DNA from: Sinotaia quadrata
Lineage: Eukaryota > Mollusca > Gastropoda > Architaenioglossa > Viviparidae
DNA: 64,000 nt
Assembly (NCBI GenBank): GCA_028829895.1
Contig: CM054180.1
Coordinates: forward strand, 117,660,973-117,724,972
Direction: 5' to 3'
The notes below the pieces were generated by a model that did not search any database, was not told the DNA's origin, and saw only the letters and a program-made list of their open reading frames with translations. Of the stretch, positions 11,238-22,190 are shown piece by piece. The translations under genes were made by a program, and so were the position numbers. The stretch's first letter is position 1; each line of letters begins with the position of its first letter.

Positions 11238-12393
11238 TAGTAATCATGAATTACAGTCGCGTTGCACTGTTGATGGCCACTGGATTACAAAATTCTGACA
11301 GAATTCTATGGATATCATTCGATTACTCTAATGAAAACCAAGAAAGATTTAACTTAATGATAAAAAAGGAGTCTATAAATAATTCAGTATCTTAAAGTTC
11401 GGGGTGGAAAGTGAAAGCAAATCACGACTTCTGCACAAGTGGCACCAAGCTCAGAGGATGCAAGCAATCAAGGGAAACTACTCTATAACAAACAACAAAT
11501 GCGAATCGCCTGTTTCATTCAGTGTTTGTTTTTTTTGAATTAGTTATAGTCACAGCTCATGCCCGAGAACTGACCTGCGTTGGGTGCACTGCCTTATTAC
11601 CGCCGTCACCAAAATGGCTGTTTATCGTTTTTAAAGGTCCCGCTTGTGCCGATGAATGCCGAATGAGCTCCTTTAGCTTGGCAACACCGCATCGATTCGC
11701 CATTGCATTAAAGACATATGGATGAGGCAGGAGAGAGCCGGGCTTCCAGAGAAAAAAAAAACTCCGGGAGTCTATCCTACGGACTCACATCCACCTATCT
11801 ATCGTACTCACCAATGTCAAACGCCTTTCCATTCAGCATGACCTTTTAATATGATTCACCAAAAATATTATTTTAAAACGTGAGTATCTTGTGTGCATGC
11901 GTGCGTGCGTGTGTACGTATGCGTTTGTATTTTTGGATGTTGTTATACACGTGTGCACTTATATGTATTTATGCATGCATGCGCCTGTTTGGTGATCGTT
12001 TGGGTGTGTGGATATGAGATTGTGTGTGTGTGGATGTGCGCTTGTGTGTGCGTGAGTGTGAATTCTTTTATGCCTGCGTGTGTCTGAGCATGTTTACGTG
12101 TACGGTGTCTGCGTGGAAGTGTATCGGACGCTATAATTATGCAATAGGTTGCCATGCAAGGCTCAGTCCGAGCTCCTGTTGACCCGGAGCAAATTTTCTT
12201 GGAAGCGCTGCTGTTTGGAAATCGAGATTTGAACCAGTGAGATGAAGGAACGAGCAAACAAAACTCGCGCATTACACAACACTGTCTGCTTGACGTTTTG
12301 GTCTTTGAGCGCGGTTCTAATTTTTTAAAATTTAGTTTTAAGTCTCCCAGTAAACACAAAGGATTAATTTCTCTCTTCATTCATTGCCTTTGG
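11238..12393. other. Intergenic with degenerate TG-rich stretch
   Basis: The interval 11886-12110 is TG/GC-rich and degenerate, giving Cys/Val-rich spurious frames. The remainder is unique; no gene recognised. Confidence 0.45.
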
Positions 12394-12444
12394 GATTCTC
12401 TCCCTCTCTCTCTCTCTCCCCCTTATTCTTTCTCAATCTCTGTT

Positions 12445-12494
<50 letters not shown>

Positions 12495-12530
12495 CACTTA
12501 TTCTTTCTCAATCTCTGTTTCTCTCTCTCT

Positions 12531-12580
<50 letters not shown>

Positions 12581-12614
12581 TATTCTTTTTCAATCTCTAT
12601 GTTTCTATTTTCTT

Positions 12615-12650
<36 letters not shown>

Positions 12651-12690
12651 CCTCCACTTATTCTTTCTCAATCTCTGTTTCTCTCTCTCT

Positions 12691-12729
<39 letters not shown>

Positions 12730-12783
12730 CCTCTTATTCTTTCTCAGTCTCTGTTTCTTTCTCTCTCTTCTCTCTCTCTCTCT

Positions 12784-12818
<35 letters not shown>

Positions 12819-12889
12819 CCTCCACTTATTCTTTCTCTCTCCTCTCTCTCTCTCTCTCTCCCTCCACTTATTCTTTCTCAATCTCTGTT

Positions 12890-12957
<68 letters not shown>

Positions 12958-12987
12958 TATTCTTTTTCAATCTCTATGTTTCTATTT

Positions 12988-13045
<58 letters not shown>

Positions 13046-13205
13046 CACTTATTCTTTCTCAATCTCTGCTTCTCTCTCTCTCTGCTTCTCTCTCTCTCCC
13101 TCTCTCTCTCCCTCTCTCTCTCTCCCTCTCTCTCTCCCTCTCTCTCTCTCCCTTATTCTTTTTCAATCTCTATGTTTCTATTTTCTTTCTCTCTCTCTCT
13201 GCATG
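12394..13205. repeat. CT microsatellite with embedded higher-order repeat
   Basis: CT tracts alternate with spacer cassettes. One is CCACTTATTCTTTCTCAATC followed by CTCTG; another is TTATTCTTTTTCAATCTCTA followed by TGTTTCTATTTTC (at about 12582, 12957 and 13152). The cassettes recur in order, indicating amplification of a composite unit. ORFs of up to 320 codons here are Ser/Leu-only simple-repeat translations in all three frames. Confidence 0.96.
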
Positions 13206-14036
13206 TTTGTCTCCCCTTTGTGTCTTAGAATATGTTCCAAGATGTACTAATGTGACATAACGTAGTCGATATGTGTTTTGAACTGATATAGACAAAACTT
13301 TAATTAACACGCCTCAGCTGACTAAGTTACTGTTTGTTTCTCTGCTCTCGTTCTTGTAGTGGTGCAAATCCTAAGTATTAAACAAATATAAAGATGTGTT
13401 CTTACTAGTAATACATAAATACATGTGTACTGATTATTGATATCAATTTGATTATTTTTCTATTTAGTTGGCCGTCTTACTTCATGTAGTTTTCTTGTAA
13501 ATATTCACAATCAATTGTTTCGTGTTTGTCACAATCGCGAATGGATTGTTCATTCCTAATCCAACCTTTGACCTCAATCATATCTTTAATCCGAGCATGA
13601 AGTCAATCTCTCCTTTGCCATAGGGAGCCACCCAGGGTTTCTGTGTGCTGGTGTATTTGTAACATATCTGGGAACGAGTGAACTTGAATAAATGTACGAT
13701 GTGCGTTTGATGGAATGCATCTGTCCAATTTTTTAAAAAAAAGAATTTTTGTTGCTGTTTCAATTGGATTACCTAAGAGCAAGTTGTATATCAATTAACT
13801 TACCGGGGTGAACTTAATAATGAACGTAAGTTTGTCAGTAACATCACAACAAGTAATATCTTGATACTTGAGTGTTGTTCACTTGAATGACAATGCCAGC
13901 AAATTACTTGCTTTACTTAGAAATGTAAGTTTCTTAATGCTAGATTACTCTTCAAAATTTACAATTCATCTTAAAGAGTGATGAAAAGAAAACCGCCTAT
14001 TATTATTCATCCTCTTTCCACGACTTATGTGTGACT
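13206..14036. other. Intergenic, no gene recognised
   Basis: AT-rich unique DNA between the CT array and the LINE fragment; may include 3' flanking or untranslated sequence of that LINE (which is on the minus strand). Confidence 0.4.
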
Positions 14037-14064
14037 GTCGGTTGTGATCCAAGGTCTCGGAATC

Positions 14065-14939
14065 TTACCAAGATTCTGGGAGATCCAAGGTTTTACGGAG
14101 GATGTGGGCACTTCCGAGGAGCGCTGCTTTGAGTAGTGGAGCGAGTCTGTGGTTTCCAGGGAGTTTATTCAGGTAGCTTTCCAATTCAGATGTTATGTTC
14201 CCCAAGGCTCCTATCACTATAGGTATCACTTCTGCTTTTACATTCCACAGTCTCTGGATTTCTAATCTGAGGTCTTGGTATTTTTCTATTTTTTCTCTTT
14301 CTTTTGTTTGTATGCTTCTATCACTTGGAACAGCGACATCAATGATTGTTACTGTTCTGTTGGACTTATTGAGAACTACAATGTCTGGTCTTCGTGCAGG
14401 AATCACCCGATCTGTTCTTATCTCGAAGTCCCACAGTATTTTGACTTCTTCTGTTTCGGTGATTGCTTCTGGTTGGTGTATCCATGCTCTTTCTGGGGTT
14501 TGTATGCCATAGTTCTCACACAGATTTCTATGTATGTGTTTTGCCACTTCATTGTGTCGTTTGGTGTATTCTGTTCCAGCCAGAACCTGACATCCAGATA
14601 GCATAGTCTACATTTGGAGTCATTTGAAATTTTCATGATTTTCGTTTTGTGTGATTTGGTGTTGAGTACTTGATCTTGTGCAGCTGTAATGAGTGCTTCT
14701 GTTTCTGCTTTCAATCCAGCCTCTTTCAACCATTTGTACGTTGATTGCTTTGTTGATATTTCGTCGGCTTGTCGTACATACTGGCCATGCAGAGGTTTCT
14801 GGCTCCAGGTATGTGCTAGTTCTTGCTTCGTTGTTTTCTTCCATGTTTCTTTTTCTGTTTCTGGGGGTTGGAATAGTCCACTCATCTTTACTGCTTCTAT
14901 CAGTGGATCATCTTTGTTGTTATTCCAGATGTAGTCCAC
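14065..14939 (-). pseudogene. Broken C-terminal part of an R2-superfamily LINE polyprotein
   Basis: Two overlapping minus-strand frames together look like the end of a non-LTR retrotransposon ORF. The upstream frame (14939 down to about 14600) has the segment PLHGQYVRQADE, then WLKEAGLKAETEALI and a zinc-motif half CRLC (residues 110-113 of that frame). Reading then continues in another frame (14604-14065) with SGCQVLAGTEYTKRHNEVAK, giving the histidine half, then RRPDIVV and an aspartate 14 residues after the PD pair (PD-x14-D), followed by IEKYQDL. Zinc motif plus PD-(D/E)-type motif is the known C-terminal layout of elements with a restriction-like endonuclease, which nicks target DNA. The residues normally lying between the Cys pair and SGC are missing, so a small out-of-frame deletion near 14600 breaks the gene. 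No reverse transcriptase domain is visible upstream, so the copy is truncated. Confidence 0.75.
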
Positions 14940-14970
14940 AAGGTTAATGACTTCTCCTGTCCTCCTTTCT

Positions 14971-15195
14971 CAGACACGCCGTGAGGCTGCCCCAGAAGCA
15001 GACCAGGACTGAGAACATCGTGAAGAAGAAAGGTCTATTGCGGCTTCTGGGGTGAGTGTGAGCGAAACCCACACCCCTTCTGTCAGCCCTCTCGCCCTCT
15101 AACTCAGATGCACCGCGAGGCTGTGGGGTTCCCGCAGAAGCAAACCATGACTGAGTATATCGTGAAGATAAAACGTCTAATGCGGCTTCTGGGGG
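14971..15195 (+). repeat. Exon-like tandem duplication
   Basis: Two copies (about 14974-15051 and 15108-15194) share AGAAGCAGACCA or similar, ATCGTGAAGA and TGCGGCTTCTGGGG. Copy 1 is preceded by a pyrimidine tract and CAG and followed by GTGAGTG, that is, acceptor- and donor-like signals around a 78-bp segment open in one frame. Copy 2 is preceded by CTAAC-TCAG but its donor position reads GGGTTGG. In the shared frame both encode a PQKQT...TE..IVK.K.L.RLLG pattern. It may be a duplicated small exon or simply duplicated repeat DNA. Confidence 0.5.
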
Positions 15196-15985
15196 GTTGG
15201 GGGAGTCAGTGAAAGACAGAGAGATTTCCCTTGAGTTTTGCCTGAATGTGAAATTTACTTAAATTAATTAAAGGCTGTCAACTGCCATCTTGCTTTCTCT
15301 CACACTCACTACCCCCATCCCTTTTTAATCTCGTAAGCCTATTTAGTAATCTACTTGTTGCATAATCCTAAAATATTTTGTATGCTTGTGCAATCTGTTG
15401 TCAGTAAGGGGTACATCCATTTGCATCCTTTCAGCAATAAGTACCCAAACTGCTACAGATCCTTCCTGCACAGTGACTTCAAATCAAATGTTTGAAATTA
15501 CTGACGAGTTTTGTGATAGGCCGCGAGTAGTAGAGTTAAATCTCTCTCTAACTATGACAGGTCTGCAAGGGCAGATGTACACAAAATAAAATAACTCTTT
15601 CCTGGGAAAGGCCAGATGACGGGAGAAGAGACTTGTCTGCTCCTGGAAAACTTTTGGATCAGCCGATACAATCTCAACGTGACAGCATCATTTCGTTCTT
15701 AGAGTCTCTCTCTTTCTCAGACGAAGCCCCACCCCCCCACCCCTATTCCAAAGCACCGCTTTAGTTTAAAGGAACTTCCACTCTCCTTCCCGCCACCCCT
15801 CCCTGCCTTACCTGTTGGGCTGGGTGGGATGTGGGGTGTTTCAGTAACTTAACTTTGAGGACAACACTGGCAAGCTGTGTCTTCCAATTATGCGAATGTG
15901 ATCTGATGTCTACGTGCATGGCTGCATGCTGTTCAGGGTATGCTTTGATTGCAGTTCATAGGTCAACAATTATACACTTAGCGTA
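15196..15985. other. Intergenic, no gene recognised
   Basis: Includes a C-rich stretch at 15725-15830. No supportable coding region. Confidence 0.4.
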
Positions 15986-16330
15986 AAGGTAGAGATCAAT
16001 ACTGTGATCAATATAGAATAAATCAACAAATAAATAGTTAAATTAACAGAAGGATAGAGTGAGTGAAAACGTTTCGTAACTTAAGACTTAGTGTAGCGAA
16101 ATGAATACAGTGATTAAAAGGTATAGGATTACGAAACGGTATAGGATTACGAAAAGGTATAGGATTACGAAAAGATAAAAATTCAAATAGGTAAAGGTTT
16201 AAAGTGACTAAATGAATGCGGTTAGTAAACGATTAATCAAACCAAATGAAAAAGTGTCGAAAGATTAAAGTAGTTCAAGAAATACAGTAACTAAAAGATT
16301 AAACAAACCCAACTGATAAAATTGTCTAGA
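15986..16330. repeat. Diverged short-motif repeat region (AGTAACTAAAGGATTAAA-like)
   Basis: Many loose copies of a motif like GTAACTAAANGATTAAA. The same motif recurs at 17690-18000, so the two regions probably derive from one old array. It includes a perfect 19-bp triplication (GGTATAGGATTACGAAA) at about 16118-16172. Confidence 0.7.
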
Positions 16331-16504
16331 TAAACAATTTGCCACTAACTAAATCAATATATTCAATTGATATGTTAATTTTTCTATCGTGTTATCTTTT
16401 TCTACCACGGTTATATTGTATCATTTGCTCACTGTATGCAAGCAAATTTAGTAGGATAATTCTTTCATTGTATCCGCATGCACCAACTTAGCTCCTTGTT
16501 GCTT

Positions 16505-16666
16505 GAAGGCTGTGTGTTTGTGAGTGTGTTTGAAGGCTGTGTGTTTGAGAGCGTGTTTGAAGGCTGTGTGTTTGTGAGTGTGTTTGAAGGCTGTGTGTTT
16601 GTGAGCGTGTTTGAAGGCTGTGTGTTTGTGAGTGTGTTTGAAGGCTGTGTGTTTGAGAGCGTGTTT
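16505..16666. repeat. 27-bp minisatellite, six units
   Basis: Six head-to-tail units beginning GAAGGCTGTGTGTTTG. Two alternating variants (TGAGTG and AGAGCG) are interleaved. The period is a multiple of three, so open frames on both strands are artefacts. Confidence 0.95.
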
Positions 16667-17689
16667 GAAGTAGTTGTTGCTTCCAAAAGATTAACGTTGC
16701 GTACCTAGTGTCCTATACGAAGACTGGAGCACTTAATTAAGGTCTTGGCCGGCCTGTAGGATTATAGGGTTTGAACGCTCGTGCGGCATGTCTGGTACGT
16801 CTCAATCGGCCACCGATCGTAGCGACCACAGCACGGGAATTGCATCGGTCAACCCTTTTGCTGTACTTTGAGGTTGATTATCGCTCGAACACCAGAAAGC
16901 TATTCTGAGTGGGAGTGAGCCAGGAATCAAGCAACGAAGGTGGCAACCAGAGTCTATGATCAGGTGCCGCCAAAGACACCTCCTGACGCTATGCCAAACG
17001 CACTGGTCTGTGTCATGGTTAAGAGCAGAATGCATTTACGTAAGTACCTGTGACACACACACACCCACACACACACACACACACACACACTATCTACGTT
17101 CCCTGTAATTTCTAATCTAGAGACCTGTTAGAACATATATAGACCCCAGACTAGAGTTAAAATTCTCTCAGACACAGAACTTCTAGCCGAGTCCCTCATG
17201 TCAAAAGTGAGAGAAGAAAACAACCAAACTACACCCTAACTGACAGTCTTCAAACCATCGAAGAATATTGTTGTGTTTATTCCTGTGAGTGCATACTGCT
17301 ATGCTATGTGTTGTAACGAGGAGAATTGTTTATTCCCGTTTAAAATTCTTTAGTGTGAAAATAAACTAAAGTGTTTTTTTTTTTTAGTAGAAGAATTTAC
17401 TAAGCTTAGTCAAGTTCAGTTTATAAGAGAGGCAAATTTGAACGAAATATGTTTAGTAGTGCACAGTTCATTGACCCGATATATCTGCAGAGGCTTAAAT
17501 AGCACACAAGCTATATGTTGTAGATTGTATATTAAGTAAATTGTAATGAATTATGAAAAGCAAATTGTGGAAATTTGATTAAGTAAAGTACACCCTGTTC
17601 GGAGATTTTATGTATTATTTCATCAATACGCGTAACTGTTATCCAGAAACATTACTACGTTTGAACCCCCCCCTAGCTTCTTAATGTGT
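16667..17689. other. Intergenic with (CA)n at 17052-17091
   Basis: A GC-richer stretch at 16740-17040 has an uninterrupted minus-strand frame that I cannot match to a family. The rest is AT-rich, with a CA microsatellite and a short poly-T. Confidence 0.4.
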
Positions 17690-18005
17690 GAACTGAAAGA
17701 TTAAAGTAGTTCAATGATTACAGTAACTAAAGGATTAAATTAGTTCAATGACAGTAACTAAAGGATTGATTACAATAACTAAAGGATTAAACAAACTGGT
17801 AAGTGTTTCTAAAGGAGTAGTTAAGACATAATAGTGCCTACTAAAGTAGTTAAGGCATAATAGTGCCTACATGATTAACAAACCAGAGACTAAAAGCATC
17901 TAAAGGATTAAAGTGTTTAACGGATTAAACCAAACAACTGATGAAAGTGCCCCAAGAATTAAAGTAGTGAAAGGATTACAGTAACTAGAAGGGTTTCACT
18001 GGGTA
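17690..18005. repeat. Diverged short-motif repeat region, second block
   Basis: Loose copies of AAAGTAGTTCAATGATTACA and AACTAAAGGATTAAA, matching the block at 15986-16330. It also holds a near-perfect duplication of AGTAGTTAAGGCATAATAGT. Confidence 0.75.
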
Positions 18006-18464
18006 ATAGATTATGTAACTATTTACTTTAAAAAATATATATTTGTATTAATAGAATGGTGCTTCGTATCTTTATCAGGCATAATCAAAGAAAGATAAGC
18101 ATGTTGAGTTTGGGGATGCTGGTTGTGCTAAGTCCAATCCAAGTTGAGCTTTACTTATGTTGTGCTATTTATAGCACTTCTAAGGTGGTTGGCCGTATAT
18201 TCAAGGCTTTACAATGAGCGTGAACCTTCACTGCCGATAGCAATTATGACTTTTAGCAGAAGAAAAGAGAAAAAAAGAATAAAGCAACTCGAGCATTACC
18301 AATAAATCAGAAAGCAGCTTTTCTGTATTTCAAACATTCCCGTCCCCATCTTTCCACTCCCTCCCATTCGCCAGATCCCACTTAATCCCATAATATCTGG
18401 TTCATTCGCTCTTTCGCTTTTGGTCGTCATACCCAAGCAAAAGCCCATAAAAGCTCCTCAAAGG

Positions 18465-19330
18465 ACAAATAGCAATGAGAAGACACAAACGGACAAATAA
18501 TAATGTAATTGCACAAACAGATAGGTAACAATGCATCGATGAAACAGATTTTTTTTAATGCAGTGGCACAAAAAGATATGTAACAACGCATTGGTGAAAC
18601 AGATTTTTTTTAAACTGCAATAGTACAAACAGATAAATAGAAATGCGAAGACACAAACGAACAAATAACAATGTAGTGGCACAAACTGATAAGTAACAAT
18701 GCATTGGAACAAACAGATAAATAGAAATGCAATGGCACAGATAAATAACAATGCAAACCTGACACAAACAGATACATTATAATGCTGCACTGACACAAAC
18801 ATAAATAATAATGTTGCACTGACACAAACATAAATAATAATGCTGCACTGACACAAACATAAATAATAATGTTGCATTGACACAAACATTAATAATGTTG
18901 CACTGACACAAACATAAATAATAATGTTGCATTGACACAAACATAAATAATAATGTTGCACTGACACAAACATATATAATGTTGCATTGACACAAACATA
19001 AATAATATTGTTGCATTGACACGAACAGATACATTATAATGCTGCACTGACACAAACATAAATAATAATGTTGCATTGACACAAACATAAATAATAATAT
19101 TGCATTGACACAAACATAAATAATAATGTTGCACTGACAAAAACATAAATAATAATACTGCACTGACACAAACAGATACATAATAATGTTGGGCACTGAC
19201 ACAAACAGAAAAATAACGATGCAAAACTCACACCAACGGATAAATAACAATGCAATGCTGACACAAACAAATAACAATGCGAAACTGACACAAGCATAAA
19301 TAACAATGCCAAACTGACACAGATACAACT
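18465..19330. repeat. 29-bp minisatellite array
   Basis: Core units from about 18770 to 19200 contain ACACAAACATAAATAATAAT followed by GTTGCATTG or GTTGCACTG. The flanks (18465-18770 and 19200-19330) carry looser versions with ACAAACAGATAAATA. Since 29 is not a multiple of three, successive units are read in different phases, so a 218-codon minus-strand ORF repeats only every three units. This is a repeat, not a gene. Confidence 0.95.
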
Positions 19331-22069
19331 GTAGAAGCTCGGTTGACGAGTGAACAGTTAATATACGGAGGGAGGAGAAGAAGTGAGCGAGAGTTGATAG
19401 ATTTTGCTGCGGAAAAAGTTGACGTTCCACCAACGTTCAACCAAGCACAGTCAATGTATGGAGATACAGCGCTATTAACTCATGCACTCTCCTCGTATTT
19501 GGGATGCAACGCTGTTAAAATGATGTGAAGCTGTGATTAGTGAAGACTTCAGTCTTCATACCGGAAGTGGTTAGATGCTCATCAACGTGCTACTGGGTGT
19601 TGTTCCACTTCCGGTTCACCATGTTATTATCCTTCGCAAGGAGATTCAAAGTACCCAACAGGTGCTCGAAAATGTGGGACAGCAAGCGTGTGGGTTGGGT
19701 GGGGTGGGGTGTGAAGAATAATTAACATTATATTTATTGTTTTAGTCTTTTAAATCTACTCCATTAGTACCATAATTGGATGTGTATTCGCTGGCGGTGT
19801 GCATTAGAGAAATAAAATACGGCTCAAAATAAATTGATCAGCCAGTTTCCAAACTAAATGCTTTTAATACACCATTATTTACTAATCACTTTAAATTTAA
19901 GACCTAACTTTTTATCCTCTCTTTAAATAGATGTTAAACAGTGGCCTCCGATTACACTTACACACGCGAGCTAAATTCGCGCAGTTTTATAAATCTCAAG
20001 TGTTAATTAGCACACGAATTGACCTAACAATGCATCGCACACATACACGCACACACTCTGGGTGCTATTTAAACGTCCATATAGCACACGTGAAAGAGAC
20101 ACAGAACTTGGCACACACAGAAAATGTCCAGACGCTTGCAGTGAGTGATTGCGGTTTGAAGGTCGAGACCATAGTGACAGATTGCCATGAATCCACAATC
20201 CTCACGTATGCACGCATGTGTTAATCTATTGTTCCCATACGCTAAATCGTCTTTCTGTTTTAACTTAATTGGAACAAAAATAAAGACCGCATTTCTTTTT
20301 TTTTAAATGCCTAAGTGCTCTTGTATATTTTAGCTGGGCTTCGTTTACGGCTTTACGCCATTTCACAATGTGCCGAATATCGCTGAGTGTATCAAACGTA
20401 TTTTTGCCGACAGTTGTTCAGACTATAGCTTTCTGCAATGTGCCGCCTAGGACACTGCAAGTAAAACAATGTATAAGACTGTTTGTAAAGGGTGTACTCC
20501 AGATAAAAATATTTTAAATCAAAATCATATAAATGTAGAATATATGAACAGGAATGAGTGACTGAAAGCAATCAAGTGGGATAAATAGATATTTTTATTT
20601 CAGTTTTCACAGATCACCGTGACTGAAATAAAACCGAAACAAGAGGTCAAGCGGGAAAATTAATGTTAATATGTTAAAAGCATCGAAGGGCATTCTGTTC
20701 TTAAATACATTAAAGAGTAGAACTAGGTCACACTCAGAAATGTAGATTCTGTTCCAGCTCATTTGTCTGCAATAAATACTATTCTATGGTTAAAAGTAAG
20801 GAGAGAATAGTAATCTTTCCTTCTTCCTCCTTTTCCAGTCCTTTTCCTTTCTTTTCCCACCTTTCCTTCATTCATTCTTTCCTTCACTTATTCATTTTCT
20901 CAACCATTCATTCTTTCTTTTAAAATTTGATTTCTCTTTGTTTTTAATTTTTGCTGTTCTCTTCTTAGAGATCACTAATCTCTTCACTGGAACGAAGACA
21001 TTTCCTGCACGGGAGACAACCTTCCTAAAAGGAAGATAACTGGTGCTAGTGAAAGCTCTAATCATCTCGGAAAGGCGCGCATGCCAAATATAAAGACTGC
21101 CGCCAAAGGAGAAAGCAGATAAAGACAGAGAGAGAGAACAGACAGAAGAGAGAGAACAGAGAGAGAGAGAGAGGCACAGAAAAGGAGAGAGAGGAGCTTG
21201 GAAACAAAATTACAGGGTCCACTTTTGATTCTATTCTTCCCCTCAACCCACTCCACCCCCATTTCCTCCGTGCATTTTGAGAAACGTCACAGCCAGAACT
21301 TTGCAATGGAGAGGGCGAACTTATCGAAGGTGCATGAAACACGAGAGTCTAGACATGCACTCCGCATCAGAAACTTGCTACGGGGTTATCTGCTCATTCC
21401 CAGAGTTGTTTGCCCTTCCTCACGTTTACCTTGCTGAATAAACTCAGACATGATAGAATATCGTCCTCGTAGAACCGGGTGATAGCACAAGAAGTAGCTC
21501 TAGACGTTAACCCCAGCAGTTTGAGTTGCAGGGAGGTGGCTGCCAGTTCTCAGACTTGCCTGTGTATCCTCACTGCGGGTTCGTTTTGGAGTTGTACGCC
21601 TTTCTTTATGTCAGAACATCCGGGAATCAATGAGAGTAAAACATTAACTCTTCCTAAACGAATGTTGTTTTCTGTAGACTAAGCATCTTTTGCACGTGAA
21701 TTTATTAAGCAACCAATGGAAAAACGTGTTGGTGTCACGTGACGTATAGTACCAAGGTTTGCAGAATAGACTTGTCTCTCGTAGAATACAGGTAGTTTGA
21801 AATTTCGTTACTAAATAAAGAAATGGCTGACAGCGCGAGAGTTTACACGTTCTCTGTGCATCAGCCAATCAGCAGTTAGTACGGACTGTAGCTTGCGGAC
21901 TCTAGTGTTCCCTTTGTTCCGCACAATAGTTGCTCGACATTATTCCTAAGAAAATCAGTGCGTCTGTGCATCTGTTACCTGCTTTTCCTCAGTTATCTAT
22001 CATCTGTTTGTCTAACGAAGTAGTTCTACTTTAAGTCACCTAATATACGTAGGAACACAGATAAATATA
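19331..22069. other. Long mostly unique stretch
   Basis: Contains an inverted pair of ETS-type motifs near 19.6 kb (listed separately), a T/C-rich patch at 20815-20950 and GA-rich DNA at 21117-21195. No ORF could be assigned. If the window holds small host exons, this is one plausible place, but I cannot support any. Confidence 0.4.
19560..19615. promoter_or_regulatory. Inverted pair of ETS-type motifs
   Basis: ACCGGAAGTGG (19560-19570) and its exact reverse complement CCACTTCCGGT (19605-19615) are 34 bp apart. CCGGAAGT is the classical ETS-family core. Regulatory function is inference. Confidence 0.35.
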
Positions 22070-22190
22070 TAAAAATGTGTGTATGTGTAAGTGCGTGTAT
22101 GTGTGTGTGTCTCTGAGTGTGTGTTTAGTATGTGTAAGTGTGTATGTGTGTGTTGTGCGCGTCAGTGTTTGTGTGTGTAAGGGATCATGT
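22070..22190. repeat. Degenerate TG-rich stretch
   Basis: GTGTGTATGTGTAAGTG-type sequence without a perfect long tract. Confidence 0.8.

Noticed and set aside
12298..13260. ORFs of 209-320 codons, all Ser/Leu
   Set aside because: They are the CT microsatellite and its cassettes read in all three frames; no codon preference, start context or domain.
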